From Pseudomonas abietaniphila (lineage in GTDB: Bacteria; Pseudomonadota; Gammaproteobacteria; Pseudomonadales; Pseudomonadaceae): 64,000 nt of DNA. Below, in pieces: positions 35,011 to 44,259 of the stretch. Location of the stretch: positions 211,911 through 275,910 of the forward strand of contig NZ_FNCO01000010.1 in NCBI RefSeq assembly GCF_900100795.1. The letters are read 5' to 3'. A model generated the notes under the pieces. It searched no databases and had not been told where the DNA came from. It was given only the letters and a program-made list of their open reading frames with translations. The stretch's first letter is position 1. Every line of letters begins with the position of its first letter. Both the position numbers and the translations under genes were made by a program.

Positions 35011-36420
35011 TCAATCGATGCTCTTGGCCCAGACGGCCTGCGCATTGGTGAATTCCCGCAAGCCGAAATGCGAGAGCTCGCGACCGTAACCGCTCTTCTT
35101 CACACCACCCACCGGAATACGCGCGTTGGTTGCAGGGAAGCCATTGATGAAGACCCCACCCGTTTCCAGGCGACGGGCGATGCGTTGTGCGCGATCCATG
35201 TCCTGGGTCCACAGGCTGCCACCCAAACCGTAATCACTGGTGTTGGTCAGAACGATGGCGTGCTCGGCATTGTTGGCAACGGTAATCGCTGCGACGGGGC
35301 CGAACGTTTCTTCATCGAACGCGGCCATGCCAGGCTGGACGTCGGCCAGCACCGTTGGCTCGTAGAAATTGCCTGGACCTTCAATCTTCTTGCCACCGAG
35401 CAGCAACGTTGCGCCAGCGGCAAGGGTGCGCTGTACCTGACCGTCGAGCTCATCGCGCAAATCGCCGCGAGCCATTGGCCCGACATTGTTGGCGCTGTCC
35501 AGCGGGTTACCGACGTTCAGCTGCTTCACCGCCGCGACAAACTTGCGGGTGAACTCCTCGGCAATTGGCTGCTCGACAATGAAGCGCTTGGCCGCCAGAC
35601 AGACCTGTCCGGCGTTCTGAAAGCGCGCTTCAACCGCAGCCTTCACCGCCAGGTCGATATTGGCGTCGGCCAGCACGATAAAGGCATCGGAGCCGCCCAG
35701 TTCCAGAAGACTCTTTTTCAGCGCCTTGCCCGCCGTCGCCGCGACGGCCGAACCGGCGCGCATGCTGCCCGTCAGCGTCACACCGGCGATGCGAGGGTCT
35801 TCAATGGTACGAGCAACGGTATCGTTATCCGCGATCAGGTTGGCGAACAGACCTTTGGGAAAGCCCGCGGCCTCATAGGCATCCTGCAGGGCGTAGGCCG
35901 AGCCCATGACGTTCGGCGCATGCTTGAGCATGAAGCCGTTACCCGACAGCATGATCGGCCCTGATGCGCGAATCACCTGCCACAGCGGGAAGTTCCACGG
36001 CATCACCGCCAGCACGGTGCCGATCGGCAAGAAGGAAACGTGAACCTCGTCGTCACCGTCTACGTTGACAGGCTCATCGGCCAGGATCGCCGGGCCGTTG
36101 TCGGCAATCCAGTCGATGGTCGCCGCACACTTCTCCACTTCAGCCCGCGCCGACACCAGGGTCTTGCCCATTTCAGCGGTGATCAGCGCAGCGATGATGT
36201 CCGAACGCTCGCGCAGGACAGCGGACAGACGACGGTAGGCGGTGACACGTTCGCGCATCGGCGTGGCACGCCACAAGCGGAAGGCAGCGGCGTTTACGTC
36301 CAGCAGTTGCTCGACTTCGCTCTGTGTCTGAAACGGGTAAGTCGCGATCAGTTCACCGGTCGCCGGGTTACGCGATGTGGCGAAGGCAGAGGGGGTCGAA
36401 GTTGCGTTCAGGTTAGTCAT
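35011..36420 (-). CDS. NAD(P)-dependent aldehyde (succinate-semialdehyde type) dehydrogenase
   Basis: A 469-residue aldehyde dehydrogenase. The catalytic Glu is in LELGGSDAF and the catalytic Cys in NAGQVCLAAKRF. MPWNFPLWQ is the cofactor loop of the SSADH branch, and the close EFTNAQAVW is typical for SSADH-like members. The ATG at 36418-36420 (MTNLNATS) is chosen because GAGGTG lies upstream; a GTG three codons earlier sits inside that site. It precedes the ene-reductase gene and follows an XRE regulator. The natural aldehyde is unknown. Confidence 0.9.
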   Translation of the reverse strand: MTNLNATSTPSAFATSRNPATGELIATYPFQTQSEVEQLLDVNAAAFRLWRATPMRERVTAYRRLSAVLRERSDIIAALITAEMGKTLVSARAEVEKCAATIDWIADNGPAILADEPVNVDGDDEVHVSFLPIGTVLAVMPWNFPLWQVIRASGPIMLSGNGFMLKHAPNVMGSAYALQDAYEAAGFPKGLFANLIADNDTVARTIEDPRIAGVTLTGSMRAGSAVAATAGKALKKSLLELGGSDAFIVLADANIDLAVKAAVEARFQNAGQVCLAAKRFIVEQPIAEEFTRKFVAAVKQLNVGNPLDSANNVGPMARGDLRDELDGQVQRTLAAGATLLLGGKKIEGPGNFYEPTVLADVQPGMAAFDEETFGPVAAITVANNAEHAIVLTNTSDYGLGGSLWTQDMDRAQRIARRLETGGVFINGFPATNARIPVGGVKKSGYGRELSHFGLREFTNAQAVWAKSID

Positions 36421-36516
36421 CGGTATCACCTCGTTGGCGGTGGTGCAGCGCTGTTTGCGCTGCGATGACCGTCACTCTAGGTAAGCCCGACAGGGCCAGG
36501 AAGGCGTGTTGTTATC

Positions 36517-37326
36517 CTATGACTGTGAGTCATAGGGAGTGTGTCGAGGGATGTATGTGACCAGCGAAAGATCCGGCCGGCCCTCTGGCGTCAGGGCCAC
36601 GTAGGTGAAGTCGATGTAACCACTGACCGGATGCAGCAGTCGTTTTCGGCCTTCGTCGAAGCCTTTGACTTCCGTGTCCTGCCACCACTCGCGAAACTCC
36701 GGACTTAGCGCGGACAGCTCCTCGATCAGGCTGTCGAATGGCGCCTTGTCCTGAGCCAAGGCACGGGAAGCGCGAAAGGCGCTGATCATACCCCGCGCCA
36801 TCTGCTCCCAGTCCAGGATCACGGTCCGATAAGGGATGTACAGGAACAACAGGCGCAACGTATTGCGCTCATGAGGCTGCAGCGAACCGTAATCGACGAA
36901 CAGATCGGCGATGGCATCGTTCCACGCCAGGATGTCGAGCCGAGCGTTACGCACGTAGGCCGGAATGGGATTGATCGCCCGCACGAGCATTTCCAGCCCT
37001 GCGCTGACCCCGCCGCCGGTCTCGGCCTGAGGTGCCTCGAGTGAGGACAACGCAAACAGATGCGCAGACTCCACGCGATCAAGCTTGAGAACTTTCGAAA
37101 TACGCCGCAGCGCGTCGGGAGACGGCTGGATATCACGGCCCTGCTCAAGCCAGGTGTACCAACTGACACTGACCCCCGCCAGCACCGCCACTTCCTCGCG
37201 GCGCAATCCCGGCGTACGCCTGGGTCCTTCGGGGAGGCCAAAATCCTTAGGCTCAAGGCGAGCACGTCGGCTGGAGAGAAACTTACCGAACTCGCGTCGT
37301 TGTTCTACAGAAGGTCTGCTAGCCAT
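36517..37326 (-). CDS. XRE family regulator with MmyB-like sensor domain
   Basis: A 269-residue regulator. The N-terminal XRE helix-turn-helix is RREEVAVLAGVSVSWYTWLEQGRDIQPSPDALRRISKVLKL (about residues 42-82). The C-terminal PAS-like MmyB ligand domain contains NPIPAYVRNARLDILAWNDAIADLF and a late HPVSGYIDFTYVAL. Such regulators often control an adjacent oxidoreductase. It lies upstream of and in line with the aldehyde dehydrogenase and ene-reductase, its likely targets. Confidence 0.9.
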   Translation of the reverse strand: MASRPSVEQRREFGKFLSSRRARLEPKDFGLPEGPRRTPGLRREEVAVLAGVSVSWYTWLEQGRDIQPSPDALRRISKVLKLDRVESAHLFALSSLEAPQAETGGGVSAGLEMLVRAINPIPAYVRNARLDILAWNDAIADLFVDYGSLQPHERNTLRLLFLYIPYRTVILDWEQMARGMISAFRASRALAQDKAPFDSLIEELSALSPEFREWWQDTEVKGFDEGRKRLLHPVSGYIDFTYVALTPEGRPDLSLVTYIPRHTPYDSQS

Positions 37327-37452
37327 AACGCCCTCGGGGCCGAAGTTTCAATCGATCGTTCTGAAGGGTTCCGTTATAGCGCGTAAATTTGGGGGGAGAA
37401 ACCGCTGGTGGCTTTTCTTGACGTGGGACTGGCTGTTGGACCGAACGTAAAA

Positions 37453-37641
37453 AGCTGTCGCCGATCGATTCATGGCCGACCGGCGACAGCTCTAGTTCCC
37501 AACTGAAATTTGAGAATTAAAGCTGTCGCAGAAGGACGTCGTTTTTCGCGGCGTCCAGCTCGTTTGCGAAATCTCGCAAAACTGTCGCAACCTCCCAAAG
37601 AGCTGGTCACGCCGAACGCTCTAGAGAATTAAAACTGTCGC
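37453..37641. repeat. left repeat cluster of the 10-kb segment (AGCTGTCGC motifs)
   Basis: Contains a perfect inverted pair AGCTGTCGCC (37453-37462) / GGCGACAGCT (37482-37491), then GAGAATTAAAGCTGTCGC at 37512-37529, a partial CGCAAAACTGTCGC at about 37576-37589, and GAGAATTAAAACTGTCGC at 37624-37641. The same motif occurs in the opposite orientation at 47493-47530. Repeated internal sites at both ends are known from IS21-type and Tn7-like elements; no transposase remains. Confidence 0.7.
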
Positions 37642-38494
37642 CGCCATAAACGACGCGGCCTCCCGCCCGACCAAGAGCAACGACTGGGGGGAGGGACGAA
37701 CCTCGTACGATCGGCTGACCGCTATGACTTACAGGCTGGCTAATACTGGCTGAGTGTGAGCGCTGACGCCGGATTGACCCAACGGCCGATGCCACGCTAA
37801 CCCAAGCCCAATCGGCAAAATTCCAGCACTGAAAATATCCCCCGAGTCAGGAGCCTAGGTCAGCGAAATTTCGTTACCTAGATCAATCCTGCTTCGGCGA
37901 TAACACAAGCCCCCTAACTCAGCATTGCCGTGGCACGCTTGGTGTACGTGGCAGCGCGTTTTAGGCCTACGCCCTGCTCCGGAGTCCCCTTTTCCCCACC
38001 TAACAATGACGGGTATGCAAAAGCCGGTTGAATCCCACGCATCCATACCACCCTTGTGATGCGGCTACGCTTCTGACTAAGGGCATGGTCAGCTCGCCTA
38101 CAACACTCGCCACGGGAGAGCTAGTCCGATCATTCGTCGCTTGAGACGGTTATACGCATCAAACGATATCTCGTGACCTTGGCTGGATAGGCCGCCAGCC
38201 AAAAAGCACGGCTGGCCCAGAGGTTCATGTGGGAGGCGCCTGAACAGTCCGCCGATCAGCAGACCATCTTCACTCCAATCGAACAGGAAAGCCTCGCCCA
38301 GCGCGAACATCAACGGCACAAAAGCTCGCAAGGATTTTCCATGCTCGCCGCGCCACGCGCAGATGGAGGCGGCCAGTAGTTTGCGATGAACCTTCTCGAA
38401 TTTAACACCTCATTTACTCCATAAACCGGCGTCCATTTACGCTCAACAGCGCGTGCGGCGCCGGGCCGAGCAAACGCTAAGCGGAGCAGTGAGC
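37642..38494. other. gene-poor stretch inside the left boundary
   Basis: A second repeat unit, GCGCTGACGCCGGATTGACC, starts at 37760 (extended match 37758-37780). It recurs at 47202-47223 and inverted at 47323-47345. A 77-codon minus-strand frame at 38098-38331 has no recognised domain and I do not call it. No other gene is supported. Confidence 0.5.
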
Positions 38495-39241
38495 ATGGGC
38501 CAAGAAGCGACAATCTACCGAATGGTCATGAAGGACCACATCTGCCCATTTGGTTTGAAGGCTAAGGATTTGTTGATACGTGAAGGATTCAATACTCACG
38601 ACCACTGGTTAAGGACGCGAGATGAAACTGATGCTTACATGAGACAGGAGGGTGTCGAAACAACACCTCAGGTATTCATCGACGGTAAGCGTATTGGAGG
38701 ATATGACGACCTACGCCGATATTTGGGTAAACCCCTTCGTGATCCGGAAGCAGTGACTTATCAACCGGTGATCGCTGTCTTTGCTGTCGCAGCAGCCATG
38801 GCCATGGCCATGGCCATCAGCTATTTTGCTCATGGAGCGTTGTTTTCTTTCCAGATGGTAAAGTGGTTCATTGCCTTCAGCATGTGCATCCTGGCGATTT
38901 TGAAACTGCGGGATCTTGAGAGCTTCTCGAACATGTTCTTGGGCTACGACCTTCTAGCCAGGAAGGTCGTCCGGTACGCGTACTTTTATCCGTTCGCTGA
39001 GGCAGTTTCAGGCGTTCTGATGATCGCCGGGGTTCTGACTGGGCTGGCGGCCTCTTTGGCGCTATTCATTGGCGCGGTCGGTGCGTACTCCGTGTTCAAG
39101 GCGGTGTATATTGAAAAACGCGACTTGAAGTGTGCCTGCGTTGGAGGCGACAGTAATGTGCCGTTGGGATTCATCTCGCTCACAGAGAATCTGATGATGG
39201 TCTGCATGGCAGTCTGGATAATTGGCGACGCAGTGATGTGA
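38495..39241 (+). CDS. glutaredoxin-MauE/DoxX fusion membrane protein
   Basis: A 248-residue protein. Residues about 5-80 are a glutaredoxin domain with a CPFG active site (one Cys of the usual pair) and the TTPQVFIDGKRIGGYDDLRRYLG glutathione-binding end. Residues about 95-245 form four membrane helices of the MauE/DoxX redox-associated family, ending with KCACVGGDSNVPLGFISLTEN. The start is the ATG at 38495. MauE-type proteins assist disulfide or quinone-cofactor chemistry; here the role is unknown. Its AT content and codons differ from gcd nearby. Confidence 0.8.
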   Translation: MGQEATIYRMVMKDHICPFGLKAKDLLIREGFNTHDHWLRTRDETDAYMRQEGVETTPQVFIDGKRIGGYDDLRRYLGKPLRDPEAVTYQPVIAVFAVAAAMAMAMAISYFAHGALFSFQMVKWFIAFSMCILAILKLRDLESFSNMFLGYDLLARKVVRYAYFYPFAEAVSGVLMIAGVLTGLAASLALFIGAVGAYSVFKAVYIEKRDLKCACVGGDSNVPLGFISLTENLMMVCMAVWIIGDAVM

Positions 39242-39366
39242 GCAACACGGATGAGGCGCCAGCGAGCGTGGCCAGCGGGCCGTCAGTCAACATACCCTGA
39301 AAAGCCAAAGGCGCTTCCATCACCACTGGCGGCTCTTCCCGCAAAGCGTGTTTGAGCACATTAGTA

Positions 39367-39630
39367 CTAGCCGTTTTTCTTGATCGAGCCGTCAAGTCCG
39401 ACAGTCGCTCTCAGACGTATTTCGTGTCTTATTTCACCCACGAGTTTCGCGATCGAACGGCTCGAAGCGATTTCTGTACGAGCAATTCCGATTAGAGTCA
39501 AAAGCAGCTCACCAGATTTTTGGTCGTAAATTTGAAGGCTAATCGACCCATATGGGGGAATATTACAAACACACCTATTAGGCAAGAATGCCACTTCGAG
39601 TAAATGTTTGATTTCCAAGTCTGAAATCAC
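39367..39630 (-). CDS. DUF1652 domain protein
   Basis: An 87-residue protein starting ISDLEIKHLLEVAFLPNRCVCNIPPYGSISLQIYD and containing TGIARTEIASSRSIAKLVGEIRHEIRLR-like sequence. This is the Pseudomonas DUF1652 family of unknown function. The start is a GTG at 39628-39630 with GAGAGGA nine bases upstream. It stands alone. Confidence 0.8.
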   Translation of the reverse strand: MISDLEIKHLLEVAFLPNRCVCNIPPYGSISLQIYDQKSGELLLTLIGIARTEIASSRSIAKLVGEIRHEIRLRATVGLDGSIKKNG

Positions 39631-40239
39631 GGCTTTCCTCTCCGGATAGTTATCGGGTCAGAAAGTGTAGCTCCTTTTGTGATGATGGTTCCAAGCCGCG
39701 ATATTGCCTGACGCAGCAGCGCGATTGGTACAGAGCGTTTTCGTTGCAGACGATGGCAGCCTGTTTTCGACCGATTTAGTTGAAGTCGAGCGTCAACGGT
39801 AGCCTGCTCGCGCTTGAGATCTAATCTTCACAGGATTGAGAATTCCGGGCTTGGTTTAGCGTAGCGGCGCGCGTAAATGGCGTTTCTAGCGGTCAGTATA
39901 CTGGCAGTCTGAAACCCTAATTTAACAGAAGCGATCAAAAACAATTTCTACCGGGTATTAGCGTCACCGCAGATCGGTAGCCACTGTCCAATACGACTGC
40001 GGTAATAGCCCGATTTCCTGTTCGGGACGTACTGAGCTTCCGAGCAAGATCAAGTCGATCGGGGTATTCGCCAGGTTAGGACAGCGCGTTCACACGCGTA
40101 TTTTCTGGTCTAGGCGAAGGGTAGCTGGTAACAGGCAAAGGTTTTGGCCGGAAGCTCACGTTTTTAAAATTAGCACCCGAAGCGTTGAACCCCCTATACC
40201 ACACACAGTCCATGCCCTACACCCCAAGGGAATACTTCA
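39631..40239. other. 609-base intergenic region upstream of gcd
   Basis: No supported gene. It should carry the gcd promoter near its right end; a CAAGGGAATA stretch stands just before the gcd ATG. The DNA is of mixed composition, with an AT-rich part at about 39895-39960. I see no clear operator. Confidence 0.4.
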
Positions 40240-42645
40240 ATGAATAACTTCTCGAGAGCTTCCGGATTGAGGCGCTTCACCTCCATCATTGCGGGTATCT
40301 TCGCCCTGTTTCTGTTGGCAGGCGGTATCTGGCTGCTCTCACTGGGCGGTTCCTTTTATTATCTATTCCTGGGCGTCGCGCTGCTGGTGTTCGCCGTCCT
40401 GTTATGGCGACGTTCCGCGGCATCGCTCTGGCTCTATAGCGCGCTGATGCTGATCACTGTGGTCTGGGGCCTGTGGGAAGCAGGCACGGACTTCTGGGCG
40501 TTGGTGCCGCGCTTCGACATCCTCGGGGTGTTGGGTCTGTGGTTACTGATTCCGGGGGTGACCCGTGATATTCCGGAGCGTCTGAAGCCGGGCAAAACCT
40601 TTTTATCCGCGACATTGGCGCTGGCGATCGTGGTGATGGTTTATTCCATCTTCAACGACCCGCAGGAAATCAACGGCAGCATGGCGACGGCGCAACCGGC
40701 GCAGCATCAGCCTGTCGAGGGCATTGCCAACGGCGACTGGCCTGCTTATGGCCGCACCCAGTCGGGCACGCGCTATTCCCCGCTGACTCAGATCAACGAA
40801 GGCAACGTCAAAGACCTTCAGGTGGCCTGGACCTTCAACAGCGGTGAATCGAAAACCGCCAATGACTCCGGCGAGACCACCAACGAGCTGACGCCGATCA
40901 AGGTTGGCGACAACATGTACATCTGCACCACCCACCAGATCCTAGTGGCGCTGGACCCGGCCACTGGTAAAGAGAAGTGGAGATTCGATCCCAAGCTCAA
41001 ATCCGACCCATCCTTCCAGCACTTGACCTGCCGTGGCGTCGCGTACTTCGATCAGGCTGACACCACTCAGTTTGCGAAAAGCCTGGAAGGCATCCAACCG
41101 GTCGCCACCAGTTGCCCGCGCAAGGTGTTCCTGCCGGTCAACGACGGTCGCCTTTTCGCCATTAATGCTGACAACGGCACACCGTGCGCCGACTTCGCCA
41201 AAAACGGCGAGCTCGATCTGCTGCACTTGCAGCCCTATCCGTATCCGGGCGGCCTTGAACCCACCTCCCCGCCTGTCGTAACGGGCACCACCGTGATCAT
41301 CGGCGGCTCGGTGACCGATAACCTGTCGGTGCACGAGCCGTCCGGCGCGATCCGTGGCTACGACGTCAACACCGGCGCGTTGAAGTGGATCTTTGACACC
41401 GGTGCCGAAGACCCGAACGCCATCCCCGGCGACGGCAAAACCCTGGTCAACAACTCGCCGAACGCTTGGGCTCCGCTGGCCTATGACGCGAAAACCGATG
41501 TGGTGTACGTGCCAACCGGCAATCCGACGCCCGACATCTGGGGCGGCAACCGCACTCCGGTGATGGAGCGTTACGCCAGCTCGATCGTCGCGATGAACGG
41601 TTCCACCGGCAAACTGGTGTGGAGTTTCCAGACCACTCACCACGACTTATGGGACATGGACGTACCGGCCCAGCCTACCCTGGCTGACGTGAAAACCGGC
41701 AGCGGCGAAGCCGTCCCTGCGGTGTACGTGCCGACAAAGGCCGGAAACCTTTTCGTGCTGGACCGTCGCGATGGCAAGCCAATCGTGCCGGTTCATGAAA
41801 TGCCGGTACCAGCCGGTGAAGCCGCACCAGGCGACCGGGTCAGCCCGACGCAGCCGCGCTCGGACCTCAATCTGACGTCGATCCAGACGCTGTCCGACAA
41901 GGAAATGTGGGGAGCGACTATGTTTGACCAACTGGTCTGCCGGGTGATCTTCAAAAAGCTGTCCTACAACGGCCAGTACACGCCGCCATCCGAGCAAGGG
42001 ACGCTGGTGTTTCCGGGTAATCTGGGTGTCTTCGAATGGGGTGGTATCTCGGTGAACGCTGACCGTCAGGTTGCGTTGATGAACCCGATGGCCCTGCCGT
42101 TCGTGTCCAAGCTGATTCCCCGTGGCCCGAACAACCCGCTGTGGCCTAAAGAAGGTGCCACCGGCAGCGGTACCGAAATGGGCATTCAGCCTCAGTACGG
42201 CGTGCCTTACGGCGTCGAAATCAACGCCTTCCTGTCGCCACTGGGCCTGCCATGCAAAGAGCCGGCATGGGGCTATGTTGCCGGCGTCGACATGAAGACC
42301 CACGACGTGGTCTGGCGCAAACGCATTGGCACCATCCGCGACAGCCTTAAAGGCATCCAACTGCCGCCGCTGAAGATCGGTGTGCCAATGCTGGGTGGTC
42401 CGATATCCACGGCCGGTAACCTGATGTTCATCGCCGGTACGCAGGACAACTACCTGCGCGCCTTCAACGTCACCAACGGCGACCTGCTCTGGGAAGCGCG
42501 CTTGCCAGCGGGTGGTCAGGCTACACCGATGACCTATGAAAGCCACGGTAAGCAGTACGTTGTGATTATGGCGGGCGGGCACGGATCGTTTGGAACGAAG
42601 ATGGGTGACTCGCTTATCGCCTATGCGTTGCCTTCGAAGCGATAA
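40240..42645 (+). CDS. gcd: membrane-bound PQQ-dependent glucose dehydrogenase
   Basis: An 801-residue quinoprotein. Five membrane helices occupy about residues 15-145. The eight-bladed PQQ propeller begins at GDWPAYGRTQSGTRYSPLTQINEGNVKDLQVAWTF. It oxidises periplasmic glucose to gluconolactone and passes electrons to ubiquinone. The length matches Pseudomonas Gcd. Codon use is GC-rich like the backbone, unlike the flanking genes, so the segment between the mirrored repeats is a mosaic. A strong terminator follows. Confidence 0.95.
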   Translation: MNNFSRASGLRRFTSIIAGIFALFLLAGGIWLLSLGGSFYYLFLGVALLVFAVLLWRRSAASLWLYSALMLITVVWGLWEAGTDFWALVPRFDILGVLGLWLLIPGVTRDIPERLKPGKTFLSATLALAIVVMVYSIFNDPQEINGSMATAQPAQHQPVEGIANGDWPAYGRTQSGTRYSPLTQINEGNVKDLQVAWTFNSGESKTANDSGETTNELTPIKVGDNMYICTTHQILVALDPATGKEKWRFDPKLKSDPSFQHLTCRGVAYFDQADTTQFAKSLEGIQPVATSCPRKVFLPVNDGRLFAINADNGTPCADFAKNGELDLLHLQPYPYPGGLEPTSPPVVTGTTVIIGGSVTDNLSVHEPSGAIRGYDVNTGALKWIFDTGAEDPNAIPGDGKTLVNNSPNAWAPLAYDAKTDVVYVPTGNPTPDIWGGNRTPVMERYASSIVAMNGSTGKLVWSFQTTHHDLWDMDVPAQPTLADVKTGSGEAVPAVYVPTKAGNLFVLDRRDGKPIVPVHEMPVPAGEAAPGDRVSPTQPRSDLNLTSIQTLSDKEMWGATMFDQLVCRVIFKKLSYNGQYTPPSEQGTLVFPGNLGVFEWGGISVNADRQVALMNPMALPFVSKLIPRGPNNPLWPKEGATGSGTEMGIQPQYGVPYGVEINAFLSPLGLPCKEPAWGYVAGVDMKTHDVVWRKRIGTIRDSLKGIQLPPLKIGVPMLGGPISTAGNLMFIAGTQDNYLRAFNVTNGDLLWEARLPAGGQATPMTYESHGKQYVVIMAGGHGSFGTKMGDSLIAYALPSKR

Positions 42646-42657
42646 GCGCAGATCGGT

Positions 42658-42690
42658 AAATAAGAGCCCCACTCGTCGGGCTCTTATTTA
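42658..42690 (+). terminator. rho-independent terminator after gcd
   Basis: AAATAAGAGCCC and GGGCTCTTATTT form a 12-base stem around CACTCGTC, starting 12 bases after the gcd stop. Confidence 0.9.
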
Positions 42691-42857
42691 GACGTTTTTG
42701 TCACCCGGTGTCGACCGTCCCAGCTTGCGATCGACAGGCAGCTAACACATAGCTAAATCGCGCTAGCGCGCTTCTGGCTGCCTCCCGCTTTCATGTTCAA
42801 AACGCAGAATCCTGTCGCCCATCCACGATGGCGGCTCTGCATCAGATCGAGGACTAC

Positions 42858-44006
42858 ATGTTTCAAGAAGTCATCAGCTTTTTCGTTAACTACACGTTTT
42901 TGAGCATCTCCCTAGCCAACTGGATTCTTGCGGGTGCGCTGATTGTCATCAGCTTTGTATTGGCAAGGACGGTGATTGGTTTCTTCCTAAGAAGATTTCG
43001 TCGGCAGTCAACCAAGCCGAGCGCGCACCTGAGTCAAATTGCGGTTGAGGTATTATCGGGCACCAGTAACACCTTGCTCTTACTAGCCTCGATTCTCATT
43101 GGTGTGGGTGTCCTGGATCTACCGGAGCGATGGCTAGGACGTGTAAGCAGCCTTTGGTTCGTGGTCGCGGCGCTGCAAGTAGGATTGTGGGTGAACCGAG
43201 CGCTGGCTCTGACGCTTGCCCGGTATTTTCGCCGTCACAGCACCGCAGAAATTTATCAGGGCAGCGCGCTTGCGACCCTGAGCTTATGGGGTGCCAAGGT
43301 ATTTCTATGGGTAGTCGTCGTCTTGGCGATGCTATCGAATGTGGGCGTCAACATCACAGCATTTGTCGCTAGTCTAGGTGTGGGAGGCATCGCTGTTGCT
43401 TTGGCAGTCCAAAATATCCTTGCCGATGTGTTTGCCTCGCTGTCCATTGCTGTAGACAAGCCATTCGAGGTAGGTGACTTCATCGTCGTAGGGTCACTTT
43501 CGGGAACCGTCGAGCACGTCGGTCTGAAGACAACCCGCATCCGAAGCCTCGGAGGTGAACAAATTGTCATGGCAAATGCCGAGATGATCGGTAGCACAAT
43601 CCAAAACTACAAGCGGCTGCAGGAGCGCCGGATCGTATTCGAACTATCATTAACCTATGGCTGCTCCGCTCGACAGATCAAAGAAGTGCCGCAACGTATT
43701 GAAGGCATCATTCGGCAACAAAAACTGGCCCGTTTCGATCGCTGTCACTTCCGCAGCTTCGGGAGCAGTGCTCTAGAGTTTGAAACGGTCTACATCGTCC
43801 TTGATCCCAGCTACAACATTTACATGGATGTCCAACAAGCGATCAACCTTGCAATCGTCGACGCCTTCGCCGAACTGGGCGTAACCTTTGCCCATCCCTC
43901 CCGGACGGTGTTTATTGAAAGCGTCACATCCCGAGATGGGTTTGACAGTTATCCGCTGGGTGGAAGCGATCGACCTGCCAGCCGAGCTGACAGGAATGAT
44001 CATTGA
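42858..44006 (+). CDS. MscS family mechanosensitive channel
   Basis: A 382-residue small-conductance mechanosensitive channel protein. About five helices precede the pore helix NITAFVASLGVGGIAVALAVQNILADVFASLSI, followed by the beta domain (DKPFEVGDFIVVGSLSGTVEHVGLKTTRIRSLGGEQIVMANAEM) that marks MscS. The C-terminal domain ends near FIESVTSRDG. The start at the ATG 42858 (MFQEVISFF) is chosen because GAGG precedes it. Channels of this family release solutes on hypo-osmotic shock. Followed by an antiporter gene after a 253-base gap. Confidence 0.9.
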   Translation: MFQEVISFFVNYTFLSISLANWILAGALIVISFVLARTVIGFFLRRFRRQSTKPSAHLSQIAVEVLSGTSNTLLLLASILIGVGVLDLPERWLGRVSSLWFVVAALQVGLWVNRALALTLARYFRRHSTAEIYQGSALATLSLWGAKVFLWVVVVLAMLSNVGVNITAFVASLGVGGIAVALAVQNILADVFASLSIAVDKPFEVGDFIVVGSLSGTVEHVGLKTTRIRSLGGEQIVMANAEMIGSTIQNYKRLQERRIVFELSLTYGCSARQIKEVPQRIEGIIRQQKLARFDRCHFRSFGSSALEFETVYIVLDPSYNIYMDVQQAINLAIVDAFAELGVTFAHPSRTVFIESVTSRDGFDSYPLGGSDRPASRADRNDH

Positions 44007-44259
44007 CTCATATGAAGGACTGGATAAACGTTTGCCGTTTCAACTCTAAAGCGAGGGGATCGCTTAAGGCGATAGAGCGGAAACCATTGCGCGAAACGGC
44101 TCGGCGGTAGCCGGTGCATCAACCAGATGCATGGTCGCGTGATGCATTATGTAGAAGGTCCCGATCCGGGATGTAGATGGATAGTCAGGGCGGCGCGAAC
44201 GGTACCGAGCCTCTAACCGCTGCCCCCCTCAACCCCCTCTGAACCGGAGATTCAAATCG

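Noticed and set aside
38098..38331. 77-codon minus-strand frame in the left boundary region
   Set aside because: No family features and no ribosome site; it may be a degraded fragment but I cannot support a gene.
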